The notes under the pieces: model-generated
Databases searched by the model: none
Seen by the model: only the letters and a program-made list of their open reading frames with translations
Told to the model about the DNA's origin: nothing
Program-made: the position numbers and the translations under genes
Part shown: in pieces, positions 46,250 to 57,014 of the stretch
Position numbering within the stretch: the stretch's first letter is position 1
Layout of the letters: each line of letters opens with the position of its first letter
Assembly (NCBI GenBank): GCA_017311315.1
Contig: CM029644.1
Span: 29,655,606 to 29,719,605, forward strand
Reading direction: 5' to 3'
DNA: 64,000 nt
Origin: Dendrocalamus latiflorus
Lineage: Eukaryota; Streptophyta; Magnoliopsida; Poales; Poaceae

Positions 46250-46365
46250 TTTTCGAAAAAGTCAAAGGTCTTTTTCGTAAAAAACCGAGGACCTGTACGT
46301 AATAAATGGGAAAGTCAAAGGTCTTTTTTTGTAAAAAACCGAGGGTCTGTACGTAATAAACGAGG
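46250..46365. repeat. Tandem repeat, unit about 58 bp, two copies
   Basis: Each unit reads GTCAAAGGTCTTTTT, GTAAAAAACCGAGG, then CTGTACGTAATAAA. The following 80 bp keeps related fragments (GAGGACCCGCACGTAAT). Probably part of an older transposon terminus that I cannot identify. Confidence 0.6.
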
Positions 46366-46689
46366 ACCCGCACGTAATTTAGAAAACCACAGGGGCTATC
46401 CTGCAAAAATTTGGGGGAAAAACTGCCAGGGACCTTTTCGCGAGTAAAAAGGTTCTTTACGTAATTTTTGAAAAATATGAGGAAATCGCCTCGGCCGGCC
46501 GTACCGAAATTCCCCCGCCACGCGCCGGCCGGCCGCGCGGGCGGGGGCGACGTGGATAGCGCGAGGGGCCGGAACCCCCCGGCTTTGTATAGCTTAGTAT
46601 TTGGGTTAGATAGATGAAGTATACATTTATGGGTACTAGTATTGACGTACTAAGGAGTAGTATACAGTGTTGTTCTAAATAGTTTCTAT

Positions 46690-46865
46690 CTTTTTACTTT
46701 TAAAAGTAAAAAAAATTGAAACGCATTGATTTTTTAACATAGTTTTTTCCTTTGTATTATTTGTGAAGATATAACGATGTTTTTTATTTTTCTTTAACTA
46801 AATGTTTCAGATAAAATTATTAGCTATCATAGTGCTATTTTAACTAAAAGCCACCAGAAAAGACC
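46690..46865. repeat. MITE family A-like partial copy
   Basis: TTTGTATTATTTGTGAAGAT, then TTAGCTATCATAGTGCTA and AACTAAAAGCCACC. Diverged and inverted. Confidence 0.4.
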
Positions 46866-47029
46866 GAATTGTCTGAGTTCTAAACTCTGGTTTTAACTTG
46901 GCATGCATGTCCCATGCATGTATTTCGGACCGTCGGATCATCGCAAAGTACACCTTTGAGATGAGTGGTGCAGACTATTCTTCTCTCAAGGAAAAAACAC
47001 CTACATTCACAGACTAAGAGTTTATAGCC

Positions 47030-47295
47030 TCGCTCATTTTAGTTTGAGCTTTTGGTTTATTTTTCATTATTTCTAAATTTCGCTTTTTAATTTTTTTTAG
47101 TTTTTTGAGTTTTTTTTTCCGGTTGTTTTTTTTCTGTATTCATTTGTGTTGTCTGTGATGGGCTAACCTTTTTTTAAAATTTTAAAATTTAATTATGTCA
47201 AATAAGTCATAATTAACCATAGTATAATTTTAGTTAGCTATAATGTAATTTTAGCTATAAATTAGTTTATTTTGACTCAATCGAACGGCACCTAT
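47030..47295 (-). repeat. MITE family A, near full-length inverted copy
   Basis: Starts GCCTCGCTCATTTTAGTTTG, carries GTATTCATTTGTGTTGTC and ends TTATTTTGACTCAATCGAAC. It lies about 180 bp upstream of the LINE insertion. Confidence 0.65.
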
Positions 47296-47491
47296 AATTC
47301 GGTTTCCGTGTGGATTGTTTCAAGAAAAATACTCGATCGCACGCCTTTGACCGGCTGACGGCCTCAAAGCGGGCATTTGGACGAGACTTTTTCTAAACAA
47401 GAGGGGCACTAGCTTGTGATCCGCCGGTTGTGGCTGATTGGTAGGAAGGACGGACGCTGCGTTTTTCACTGTGTTATTAAGAACCAGCGTC

Positions 47492-48552
47492 AATGATGTT
47501 TTTTCGCCGGTGGAAGTTTCAAGGTGCAAAGTGAGGGACAAATAAAATTTTGGGAGGATATTTGGTTAGGGGACAAGTCTTTCAGAGAGGTATATCCAAA
47601 CCTTTACAGAATAGTGAGAAGGAAAGATGATACGGTAGCACATGTCTTACGGACTATACCGCTTAATGTGTCTTTTAGGAGAGGTTTAGTAAACGAAAAT
47701 TTGACTTCTTGGTATGACCTAGTGTCTAAAGTGGTCTGGGTTAACCTCACAAGTGAAAGGGATGTGTTCCTATGGAACTATAGCAAGAATGATTTGTTCA
47801 CAGTTCGGTCCATGTATAGAACCTTGATACAACAAGGAGTTCTTCCCGGAAAAAACCCTCTTTGGAAGTTAAGGGTTCCACTGAAAATTAAAATTTTCCT
47901 TTGGTTTTTAAATAAGGGAGTCACTCTCGCGAAAGATAACTTGGCAAAAAGGAATTGGCAAGGAAGTGTTAAATGTTGTTTCAACATTTGTTTTTTGAAT
48001 GCCATTTTGCGAGATTTGTGTGGAATACTGTGCTTTTCACTTTTGGAATTCAACCACCCACTAGTTTTTCTAATATGTTTGGCTCTTGGCTAAATGGCTT
48101 GTGTCTTCAGCTTAGAAACCAAATTTTATTAGGAGCAGCTGCGCTTTGTTGGGCTCTTTGGTTGAATAGAAACGATATGGTTTTTAACAAGACTAAGTCT
48201 ACTACCTATTTACAGGTGATTTTCAGGGCGACGTACTGGATCCGACAGTGGTCCCTGCTGCATAAGGAGGAGGAGCGACCGGCGTTCCATCGCGGTTGCA
48301 AAGACTTAGAGACGACGATTATGGAGGTCTTCAAAAAGTTTGGGTGGAGCTTTTGGAATCGAATTAAAGCGTAGTCCTAGTTCTTTTCAGTGCTTGTAGT
48401 CGTTCGTCCTGGGTGGGCTGAACTTGTTGCTTTTATTTCCTGTCTCTTGGATGTAAGAGCTTAAGCCTAATGGCTTTGGATTGTGTTAAATTTGTAGCTG
48501 TGTACCATCTCCGGATGGTAGAGGTTGGAACCTAGTTCCGTTATCTAAAAAA
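47492..48552 (+). mobile_element. 5'-truncated L1-type LINE with 16-bp target-site duplication
   Basis: Flanked by ATTAAGAACCAGCGTC at 47476-47491 and again at 48553-48568, a perfect 16-bp duplication. Only the C-terminal part of the reverse-transcriptase protein and the 3' region remain, ending CCGTTATCTAAAAAAA. This is the form expected from incomplete target-primed reverse transcription. Confidence 0.9.
47527..48374 (+). pseudogene. LINE ORF2 C-terminal fragment (zf-RVT region), frameshifted
   Basis: The first frame reads IKFWEDIWLGDKSF and later NPLWKLRVPLKIKIFLWFL, then AKRNWQG, the conserved end of plant LINE RT proteins. At about 47970 the reading must shift frame to continue QHLFFECHFARFVW, then LWLNRNDMVFN. 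The CxxC part expected between the two is damaged by a small deletion. It stops at 48374, followed by the 3' untranslated tail. Confidence 0.85.
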
Positions 48553-48568
48553 ATTAAGAACCAGCGTC

Positions 48569-49040
48569 TGGCTCTAGCTAGAATCTTGAGGACAAGCAAC
48601 GTGGCATCTCGGTTTTCCAGTTAAACTCCAGAGCTCGATTCCCAGGTAACTAATAACTTAAGTGAGTTATTTTTGTTGATTTTTGACGGATTTGACCTGA
48701 TAATACGTGAACCGTGAGTCAAGATGGCCCCGAAAAAAAAAATCTTGAGCACGGAGTTCATAATAGCTGCAGTTTGATTCCCGTGAGTTTTTCACCGTGT
48801 TCAGCATTTGGGTCTAGAATCTTGAGTACGGACCAATCCTGGGATAGTCCAAGCAATGTGGCCTCTTGCCCTCTTGGTTTTCTAGCTAGACTCCAGGGTT
48901 CGATTCCCAAATAACTAATGTCTTGGCTGAGTTATTTTTTTGTTAATCAACATGTTAGTTTTTGGGGATTTAACCATACAACATGTGAGCCTTACTCATA
49001 GTTGCTGCAGTTTGAATCCAACATGATTGCATGAGTCAGG
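48569..49040. repeat. Diverged ~255-bp tandem duplication with B-box-like motifs
   Basis: CAAGCAAYGTGGC, a C/T-rich gap, ACTCCAGRGYTCGATTCCC, TAACTAAT, TGAGTTATTTTTKTTG and GCTGCAGTTTGAWTCC recur in the same order at about 48598 and 48851. GGTTCGATTCC in the second copy fits a pol III B box, so the unit may be a decayed tRNA-derived SINE. Confidence 0.5.
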
Positions 49041-49477
49041 CAATGGGGTGTCCTTTTCAGTACTTTGTGCAGCCGGCATGGCGACATCCACGGGACCAGA
49101 AGCTCGAACAGCGAGTCTGGTCGGCCAGAAAGATTTTGTATAAAACGCCACTTGACCTGACGTCTCTGCCGATTTTACTCGGCACCGATAGGAGTTAGGA
49201 CAAGCTGTGGGCCTGTTCTTTTCGGCTGCGGTTTATAATTTTTGGTTGAAAATTTTGAATTTTGACTGTTTATGATATATATTACGGAGAGACAGATACT
49301 CACTTACGAATTACGATTTTGGCTGGTACAGATGTTGGGTTTTTAACGCGTAGGTCGTTTAACTTATAGACTCCGTCTTGAGAAAATACTCCATTTGAAA
49401 GTTAGGTACTGTAGCAAAAGTCAAAAGCCGTCAGCTTGTGAGGTAAAGAACAGACCCTGTATAGCCATTTGGCAGTA
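49041..49477. other. No gene seen
   Basis: Host flank left of the MULE. Confidence 0.4.
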
Positions 49478-49486
49478 TGTTTTGCA
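49478..49486. repeat. 9-bp target-site duplication, left
   Basis: TGTTTTGCA, repeated exactly at 61844-61852. Confidence 0.92.
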
Positions 49487-49810
49487 GAAATTTGGACACT
49501 GTTGGACCCCTAAACAATTCAATTTCCATTTTTGGCCCCCTTCTGAAATAAATTCCAAATCTATACCCCTCCTCACCGCGCGTCGCTCCGCTGCCGCCAC
49601 GTCGCCCGGTCGTGCGGTCGGGGACCGCACGACCGCCCTGGCGCGGCGCTGGAGCGCGCGACCGCCCCGCCAGCGCGCGTCCCTCGCCCGAGCGCGCGTC
49701 CCGCCCCGCCGACCGCGCGTCCCGCCCCGCCAGCGCGCGTCACGCCCCGGCAGCGCGCGTCCCGCCCCCGGCCAGCGCGCGACCTCCCCGCCCGGCGCGT
49801 GTCTTGACGG
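49487..49810 (+). repeat. MULE left terminal inverted repeat with CGCGCG-rich subterminal array
   Basis: The outer ~80 bp is plain TIR. The inner part is a tandem array of GCGCGCGTC followed by C-rich spacers about every 17-20 bp. The array, not the outer TIR, is where the two ends begin to differ in unit order. Confidence 0.88.
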
Positions 49811-50089
49811 CCGACCGCGCGAATCTCTGCCATTCGCGTCCCGTTCTTTCGGCCAAAATGAAAAAAAGCAGCAGCACGCACACGCCAAAATGAAGGGCTT
49901 TTTCTTGTACCCAGGCGCACACGCGTCAGGAGCTAAAAAACGGGCCCCCTCAGGAGCACACGCGCATGCAGACTTAAAAGCGCAAGGAGAAGGAAGAAAT
50001 GCTTGGCCAGCCAGGAAGCGCAAGCACAGTTGAAACGAAGCCAGAGCGAGAGAGTGAGGAAGCGAAGGAAAGTGACGAGTGAAAACCCG

Positions 50090-51721
50090 TAGATTTGAGT
50101 TGTGTTTGTTCGGAATCTGCGGTTTTTGCAAATACAAAAGTTGTAGATCGTCTCGTGTGCTTCAAGAAGAGGTAAGTCTTGTGCCCGCGAAAATAAAAAT
50201 TTATGTATGTGATTAGTCCATAATTAGTCGATTAGCACAAACCATCGTTTGGTAATGTTATTTTATGTGAATGTGTGATACGCGATGTCAATATTTGGTA
50301 CGTTATGTATTTGTAGGTAATCTTTATGTGAATATATGTATTATAAGTCAATGTGTCATACAGTGTGTATGTGTAGGTAAAAATCAACATATGATGCATG
50401 CTTTATTGTAGTGTAGATAATGTTGTATTTTATGTTGAAGTTACGTATTGTAATGTAGTTAGTTTTTGCTGAAGAAAAGAGAGGAGCGAAAGCCGGAAGA
50501 GTTGAATTGTTTTCGTTTGGAATCAGTGGACTTGGCAAGTAGAAAAGTTGTAGATCGTCTCGTGAGCATCAACAAGAGGTAAGTTTTGTGCCCATGCAAC
50601 TATAATTTTTTGTATGTCATTAGGCCTGAATTAACGAAACCATCTTGTGTTACTGTTATTTTATGTCAATATTTTATACGCTATGTATGTATAGCAAATC
50701 TTGCATATGTTTAGCATGATGTATTGTAGTGTATATAGGGTTTCAATTTTTTGTGAACATACGTAATGTAAAGTAGTTTCAGTTAGGTAGAAAATATGAA
50801 GTTGTACTGTGTAGACGTTGAGAAAACACATATTTATGTTAGAGCAATTGTAGGTGATAACAATAGTACTAGGATTAAAATAAATTAGAAATAAATTAGG
50901 TAGATTAGAAATAATGGAGGGTGAAAGGTACAGAAGTGGTAACTGAGCAAAGTAACAGGTATGGTGTGGGGAGGAGCAGGTGAGGACTGTGCAGTAAGTT
51001 TGCAAGTGGGGAAGATCTTGGTCTGCGTGCTAGTGCGCTTGTTGGCTGTACTGTATCGTATAGAATCAGGTGGTGGAAGGAGATAGAAATCAGAAATGGC
51101 ATGGCACTCGCCACCACGTCTACTCTACTCTAGCCCAGCATCTTTTAGCTTTGAACTTTTCCCAAAATCAAAATAAACGAATACCTTTTGAAGTGAATAT
51201 TTCGAATGGTTTACAGACTTCAAATCTATATACGCTGTTTATGTCGTTTGCTGCGTCTCGAAAAATGTTGACCGTAGTTATTTGTAGTGTTTATGTCGTT
51301 TTCTATCTATATACCACTAGAAATTTACATAGACATTTACTTTTTCAGAAATATTTGCTGCGTCCAAATGTCGTTTGCTACATAGACTGTTTATGTCTAG
51401 AGTTAGAAAAGATTATAGTTTAAATAATGTGCCCATGTGTTGAAAAAGTAAATATTTATGTTGGAGCATTTGTAGGTGTTAGATTAGAGACAATTTGTAT
51501 AATTAGTATGCTTAGTGAATGACCGTAGTATGAAGGTCATTTGATGGAAATAAAAATGATATGTATATTTAATTTGATGTATGGTACAATTAGAAAGTAA
51601 AATAGTTACAAATAAATCGTAGATTTAGAAATACAAAACATGTAATAATCGAAACTGTTAATTACATGATACGATTGTTACATACTGTGTACTAAAATGG
51701 TTGATTATGCACTTATGTTAG
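50090..51721 (+). promoter_or_regulatory. MURA leader with duplicated splice-donor exon
   Basis: TTGTAGATCGTCTCGTG, then a purine-rich AAGAG followed by GTAAGT occurs at 50141-50177 and again at 50548-50584, offset 407 bp. Each is a strong 5' splice site at the end of a short leader exon. An acceptor TTATGTTAG ends at 51721, 7 bp before the MURA ATG. This suggests two alternative first exons, each with a 1.1-1.6-kb leader intron. Confidence 0.55.
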
Positions 51722-51728
51722 GTACGCA

Positions 51729-54392
51729 ATGGCTGGCATTGAACAATTGATGGTGTTTTATGGGAGTGGTCTCGTACGTGATGGGCCGTATGGGGCGGAC
51801 CTGTCAAATTGCGAGCGGACCGTGATCCGGGCACCCGGTCTGAGCGCCATGAGCTTGTCTGAGCTACGGAGGTGTGTCCGTTCAGCGTTCGATCGAGAGA
51901 CCGCAAGGAAGAAGTTACGGATCGAGGCAGTCTATGCCTCAATGGTGGATGACGGAAGGGGGAGCATATGGCAACTTCTGAAGGTGACCAATGACGCGTC
52001 ATGGGCGAACTACATGGAGGTCGTGCGCAACCCTGATGCTGCGATATATGGGAGGCCAATGGTGTATGTCGAGTTCGTGGAGAGGGCAGAATCATCAGGC
52101 ATGGTTGGTTCAGATGCCGCTGGTGGAGATGAAGTGGCCGGCGGTCATGAAGACCCTTCTGCGGGAGAACATGTGGGCGAGGAAGTGGGTGATGAAGACG
52201 ACAGGAGGCGTGCGCAGAATTTCCAGCCCAACGAAGGTGTGCACGACAGGTGGTGGGCCGCCCGTATTGACTGTCATGAGTATCTTGGGGACCGGGTGGA
52301 AGAAGAGGACAGCGAGGAGGATGAGGAGGTTGAGACAGGCAGCTCTGGAGAGGACGAGGACGGCGAAGGTGCACCTGGAGGGGTGGTAGGTCGTGTTGTG
52401 ACCACGGACGGTGCGTACGTGTCGTCCAGATTGGACGACATCGCAGCGGCGGCCCTAGTTCTGCCACAGGCGGAGGAGGGAGAATGGGGGTTCAGCGAGG
52501 GCGCACTCTTTCTGGGGCAGTGCTTCCGTAATAAGAGTGCTGTCCAGCAGGCTATTGCTAGACATGCCGTCAACATAAGCCGGACGTATCGGGTCCACAA
52601 GTCAAAGCCGGACACGTACGTTGTGAAGTGTGTGGACGGGTCGTGTGGTGGCAAAGTCCGTGCACAACGGTACAAGGGCGTTGGCATGGAGTTCCGGATA
52701 ACGGTGCTGCAAGATCACAGTTGCGAGCTTGCGGGGCCAGTACATAGACACCGCAACATGACATCACGTTATGTTGCGGAGGTGGTCACGCACCTCGTCC
52801 AGGCGGATGTGTCAATTACCCCGAAGGTTCTGATGGCAGCAGTAGCGAACGAGGCGGGCTACGAAGTGAGCTACAAGAAGGTGTGGCGGGCGAAGCGAAA
52901 GGTGCTGCACGGTATGTATGGGACGTACGAGGAGGCGTACGACCTGGTCCCAAGAATGCTGGATCAAATTGCACAATCAAACCCAGGCACTTACATAAAC
53001 AGGCAGGAGAGGGTCCATCCTACGGAGGGCCCGAACTGTTTCATTCTTGACAGAGTGTTCTGGGCCTTCCATCAGGCGATACAAGGGTTCAGGTGGTGCC
53101 GTCCAGTGCTAACCGTAGATGGGACGTTCCTATCCGGCAAGTACAAGGGCACTATCCTTACCGCAGTTGCAGCCGATGCAAATGACCAGCTACTCCCAGT
53201 GGCATTTGCAATTGTGGAGAGCGAGAATACAGATAGCTGGCTTTGGTTTCTTTGCAATTTGAAGAATGCCGTAGTGCAAGACAGGCCCGAAGTGTGCCTT
53301 ATCTCCGACCGCAATGCAGGCTTGATGTCTGCGTTGCGAACGTTGCAGGATGGGACGCAGGCCCCCGTCCCGTGGACTGATGTGAAGAACCGCTGGTGCA
53401 TGAGGCATATTGCAGCGAACTTCCACAGAAGGTTCCGTAGCAAGGACCTCATGAAGATGTTCAAGAAGCTATGCATGCAGAACCAGAGGCGGAAGTTCGA
53501 CGCCTTGCGGAGGCAGCTCGATCAGGAGGCTACGAAGCATGTGCATGCAGCAGCAGGGGCCGTGGAGGGGGGCTCAACAAGAGTCGGGGTATTCTCACAA
53601 TGGGTTCAGTCCAATGCACCTGACTTGGAAATGTGGTCTTTGTTGCACGACACCGGTGGGGCGAGGTATGGGATCATGACAACCAACATGTCCGAGGTTT
53701 ACAATGGTGTATTGAAGGGCGTCAGATCCCTGCCGATCACGGCAATTGTGGCCGAGACCTGGAACCGTACCGTCGGGTACTTTGTGAATAGAGCCAGGAT
53801 GGCGCAGAAGCACGTTGAGGAAAACAAGCAATACTCTGAGGTCATGCAGGCCTTCATGGACAGGAAGATGGAGAAGGCTCGAACCCACATTGCTCAGCCC
53901 ATTGATGGCTTAAGGAGGAAGTTTGAGGTCCGCCTAAGGCAAAAGTATGTCATGGGTCAAATTAGAGGGGAGCGCAAGCAGGTATGCACGATTGGTGATG
54001 AAGCATCTTGCAGCTGCAACAAGCCCCAGCTTCTGCACAAGCCATGCTCCCATGTGTACGCGGCATGCGCTGTATGGAACCAGGCGTCGACACAGTACAT
54101 CTCCAAGTACTACGACATGCAGCACTTGTATGCAACCTGGAGTGCAGAGTTCCATTCCTACGGGGTAGACATGCACTACAGGGAATTATGGCCGGGGGAG
54201 ATAAAGTGGGTGCCCAACGATGCACTGAAGCATGTCGGGCGTGGAAGACGACAAAGCCGTCGCATCCGCAACGACATGGATGAGAGCCAGCGAGGGGATC
54301 GTGTTCGGCGCCCGAAGTGTAGGCTATGCAAGACCTTTGGCCACTCCCTCAGTCAGTGCCCAAACAGGCCGGCATCAAGCAACGCTCCGTAG
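51729..54392 (+). CDS. MURA transposase of the MULE, apparently intact
   Basis: 887 residues in one exon. It cuts and joins element ends at the inverted repeats, acting in the nucleus. In order: an N-terminal PB1-like region (1 to about 115); an acidic linker (about 190-217, EEEDSEEDEEVE); a MuDR/FAR1-like DNA-binding region (about 261-335, CVDGSCGGKVRAQRY and LQDHSC); and the MULE DDE core. The core has D464 in VDGTFLSGKY, D527 in LISDRNAG and E656 in TTNMSEVYNG as candidate catalytic residues. A SWIM zinc finger follows (C761, C763, C773, H775), then a C-terminal zinc knuckle (CRLCKTFGHSLSQC, 864-877). The ATG at 51729 follows a leader splice acceptor. No stop or frameshift. It is only distantly similar to the broken MURA at 1135-3792. 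Confidence 0.94.
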   Translation: MAGIEQLMVFYGSGLVRDGPYGADLSNCERTVIRAPGLSAMSLSELRRCVRSAFDRETARKKLRIEAVYASMVDDGRGSIWQLLKVTNDASWANYMEVVRNPDAAIYGRPMVYVEFVERAESSGMVGSDAAGGDEVAGGHEDPSAGEHVGEEVGDEDDRRRAQNFQPNEGVHDRWWAARIDCHEYLGDRVEEEDSEEDEEVETGSSGEDEDGEGAPGGVVGRVVTTDGAYVSSRLDDIAAAALVLPQAEEGEWGFSEGALFLGQCFRNKSAVQQAIARHAVNISRTYRVHKSKPDTYVVKCVDGSCGGKVRAQRYKGVGMEFRITVLQDHSCELAGPVHRHRNMTSRYVAEVVTHLVQADVSITPKVLMAAVANEAGYEVSYKKVWRAKRKVLHGMYGTYEEAYDLVPRMLDQIAQSNPGTYINRQERVHPTEGPNCFILDRVFWAFHQAIQGFRWCRPVLTVDGTFLSGKYKGTILTAVAADANDQLLPVAFAIVESENTDSWLWFLCNLKNAVVQDRPEVCLISDRNAGLMSALRTLQDGTQAPVPWTDVKNRWCMRHIAANFHRRFRSKDLMKMFKKLCMQNQRRKFDALRRQLDQEATKHVHAAAGAVEGGSTRVGVFSQWVQSNAPDLEMWSLLHDTGGARYGIMTTNMSEVYNGVLKGVRSLPITAIVAETWNRTVGYFVNRARMAQKHVEENKQYSEVMQAFMDRKMEKARTHIAQPIDGLRRKFEVRLRQKYVMGQIRGERKQVCTIGDEASCSCNKPQLLHKPCSHVYAACAVWNQASTQYISKYYDMQHLYATWSAEFHSYGVDMHYRELWPGEIKWVPNDALKHVGRGRRQSRRIRNDMDESQRGDRVRRPKCRLCKTFGHSLSQCPNRPASSNAP

Positions 54393-54670
54393 TACCAACC
54401 ACAATCCATATGTAATGTGTTATTCAGGAGGTGTACGCTTAATTGTTGGCTCGATGATGTAGCTATGTATTGCACATTACCATGTTATGTATATTTTCGC
54501 ACATTCCATATGTTTTCTTGTCGTGTGGGTCATATTGGTGTGCACATTTTACGTATGTTTTTGTACATTCCGTACGTTTCCCTGTCATAACATTTGTTGT
54601 GAGTTATGTTGTTATTTGTTGCACATTTTGTTGTAATGTACACTAACTTGTTATCCTTCTTTGGCAGGAC

Positions 54671-55873
54671 ATGGCGTTCGAGCTGCTAGAGCCCCGTTGG
54701 GACGAGCACCACCGATGCCATGTGTGGTTGTCGGCACCCGCACAGGGGCCTCCTTGCTTCGTCCTTAGGGGCCCCCGAGAGAACTGGCGTCTCGACCCTC
54801 GGTACATCCCACTACTGCGGGACACCGGTCTGCTGCCCATTGCCCGCATGTTGGATCTACCGCATGGGTTCCAGTACGATGCGCCACTGTTGTCAGCTCT
54901 CGTTGATCGATGGAGGCCGGAGACTCACACCTTCCACTTCCGGTGGGGGGAGATGACGGTTACGCTGCAGGACGTCACGATGATTACAGGTCTACCCCTC
55001 CGTGGTGCTGCTTTGGTGCCACCCCCGAAGGCAGCAGATTGGAAGGTCCGTCTGGGTCACCGGTTCGGTCATGCGATCCGAGACAACGCAGCTGGGGTGC
55101 CACATGGATGGCTTCGTCGCTTCATGACCTGTCCTGCAGACGCAGATGAGGTCGCGGTGCGGACGCACTTCGTTGCATACCTGCTATATCTGTTCGGGTA
55201 CGTCTTGTTCCCTAGCACGACTGGAGACTCCGTGCAGCCTAGCTACATACCGCTAGCGGAGTCCTTGGCGGATGGCTGGCCTGGTCAGCAGCCACAGTAT
55301 AGCTGGGGATCAGCAGTGCTTAGCTCCACATACCGAGGCTTGTGTGACGCCTCGCAGCGTACCGCGGCCAGCGAGCCGATCCTAGCCGCCTGCTACCTTC
55401 TCCTTCAGTTGTGGTCATGGGAACACTTACCCGTTGGCAGGCCTGACTTTGGTCGTCGTGTGCACCCTTATGACCTCATCCCGCAGTTGTATGGTGGTGA
55501 CGACCCCATTGATGCGCCCACAATGGGTACACGTTGGACGCATGGTCAGTTGAGGTGGGCCAGGGAGAGACCGAGACGTGCGTACTCGGATTTCCACCAG
55601 AGGTTCGAGCTTCTGGAGTTTGCCGACGTAGACTGGTGGCCATGGTCTCCACAGTTAATTGCGAACACGGCCCCCCACGGGTTGTCATACCAGTGCGAGC
55701 GAGATCAGAGGTACTGGATGACGACCTGCCACTTGGTGTTCGCGCACTGCGTCGAGCCGTACAGCCCACACCGAGTCATGAGACAGTTCGGGCTGTACCA
55801 GCATGTCCCTCCCATGGCAGGACGCCCTCTTGCGGCGACGACGGCCCACACCGAGGCGGCGACGACGAGATGA
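54671..55873 (+). CDS. Plant mobile domain (PMD) protein carried by the MULE
   Basis: 400 residues in one exon. It starts three bases after a good acceptor (TTCTTTGGCAG), 279 bp behind the MURA stop on the same strand, so it is probably reached by splicing. The PMD core is clear: RDTGLLPIARMLDLP, LSALVDRWRPETHTFHFRWG, EMTVTLQDVTMITGLPLRG, then GWLRRFM and YLLYLFGYVLFP. This domain is shared by host proteins of the MAIN/MAIL1 group, by the so-called phosphatase 7 long-form homologues and by many plant transposons. No phosphatase domain or second domain is present. Host PMD proteins are needed for genome stability and silencing, but the role of the transposon version is not established. The frame is open and the codon use is like MURA's. 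Confidence 0.9.
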   Translation: MAFELLEPRWDEHHRCHVWLSAPAQGPPCFVLRGPRENWRLDPRYIPLLRDTGLLPIARMLDLPHGFQYDAPLLSALVDRWRPETHTFHFRWGEMTVTLQDVTMITGLPLRGAALVPPPKAADWKVRLGHRFGHAIRDNAAGVPHGWLRRFMTCPADADEVAVRTHFVAYLLYLFGYVLFPSTTGDSVQPSYIPLAESLADGWPGQQPQYSWGSAVLSSTYRGLCDASQRTAASEPILAACYLLLQLWSWEHLPVGRPDFGRRVHPYDLIPQLYGGDDPIDAPTMGTRWTHGQLRWARERPRRAYSDFHQRFELLEFADVDWWPWSPQLIANTAPHGLSYQCERDQRYWMTTCHLVFAHCVEPYSPHRVMRQFGLYQHVPPMAGRPLAATTAHTEAATTR

Positions 55874-56315
55874 TGAATGAATTTTTTAAATTGTGCTTTT
55901 GTAATATTTGTGATGTTTTTCAAGTGCTTGATGGTTTGATGTTCAAAGATGGTTTCCAGTACCCAAGGGTTGCTCTAAGTTCTTTGATTTAGTACGGCGT
56001 ACAACCAACTGAGAGATGACAACACGGGGTAGCGGGAGAAGACAAAGCTTGACGACAATTTTTTTTGCCTTGTGATAACAACTCCACGTACATAACAACC
56101 AATTCATCACATGCTTAACAACGTTGCACATTACATCGTTATGGAAAGAGGGCACAGAATATGAAGGTCACAGAAAATGCAGGCGTCATGCACTTACAAC
56201 ACGAAACAACACATACATTGCGCATACAGACAGAATTTATGCAAACTTCTACACCCAAAACATGAACACAACAGTCCTACTGGCACAGCATCAACACATT
56301 CCGTACCCTCGTGGC
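55874..56315. other. Convergent 3' flanks of the PMD gene and GRF gene A
   Basis: AT-rich spacer between two genes that point at each other. No repeat and no gene seen. Confidence 0.45.
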
Positions 56316-56926
56316 CTACATGCCAAACGAGCCTCGTGGCACCCACATGGAGAACTGCTGAGGGGGCCGCCTCGGACGGGGCTGGCCATCGTGGTAGTGG
56401 CACGCACATATGCAGCTCGGGTTCGCGCAGCAACATGTGGGATCATAAGAGCTTCCTATGTTGACAACCTCCTCGTTTCCCCTCTCGCGTTGCATCTGTT
56501 GGCGGAGCTCGTTGTTCTCCTCATTGAGAGTCTCCATTCGGTACTCCAAGTCCATTATTCGGTCCCATAAAGTACCCACATAACGGTCAATATACCGTTC
56601 ATGAGGAGGGTCGATCCAGCGGGAGAAGTCGCATTTCGCCATCTGCGAAAAATGACAGTAAACATGGAGGGTCCATAAGCAATAAAAAATGTACTATTAG
56701 TAATTTGTACCCCGGAGCGTGGGCATCGGAAGAAACGGCGCCCGCCATCGTTCGGCCCTTCCAGGACCTGCACGACCACGTACTCATTGTGTCTGCATTT
56801 CGGCCACGCTGGTTGCGCACGCCGGCTTGGTAGCAAGCGGTACTGTGGTCCGAACATCTCCCTCCTTTCCAAGGGAAGGTCTTCCTTCGGTGACCCATAT
56901 CCGACTGGCCCATCATCTTCCGCCAT
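56316..56926 (-). CDS. GRF zinc-finger protein A of the MULE (180 aa, Cys-rich tail)
   Basis: Two exons, 56926-56711 and 56642-56316, joined across a 68-bp GT-AG intron in phase 0. The join completes a GRF-type zinc finger: C44-x-H46, then GGRRFFRCP with C68, then C76 in AKCDFSRWID. The ligand order C-H-C-C and the GRRFF block fit the family. A heptad-like coiled coil follows (about 95-127), then a Cys-rich tail CCCANPSCICACHYHDGQPRP (142-162) and a short hydrophobic end. GRF fingers in other proteins bind single-stranded DNA; here the substrate is unknown. The tail is preserved in the relic at 14348-14490, which suggests selection on it. A cluster of ~33-bp repeats starts about 90 bp upstream. 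Confidence 0.85.
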
Positions 56927-57014
56927 GGTATGTTCTTTGTTCGATTTACAGGGTTTTCTAGCTACAACTTCATGGGACCTCTACCGTGCTATTTATATCG
57001 AATGGCGGGACAAA

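Noticed and set aside
48714..48914. Short open frame in the tandem repeat
   Set aside because: Lies across the diverged duplication and is not preserved between the two units.
49395..50137. Long Arg/Ala/Pro-rich frames on both strands at the MULE left end
   Set aside because: They run through the GC-rich inverted-repeat array, and the right end gives the same artefact.
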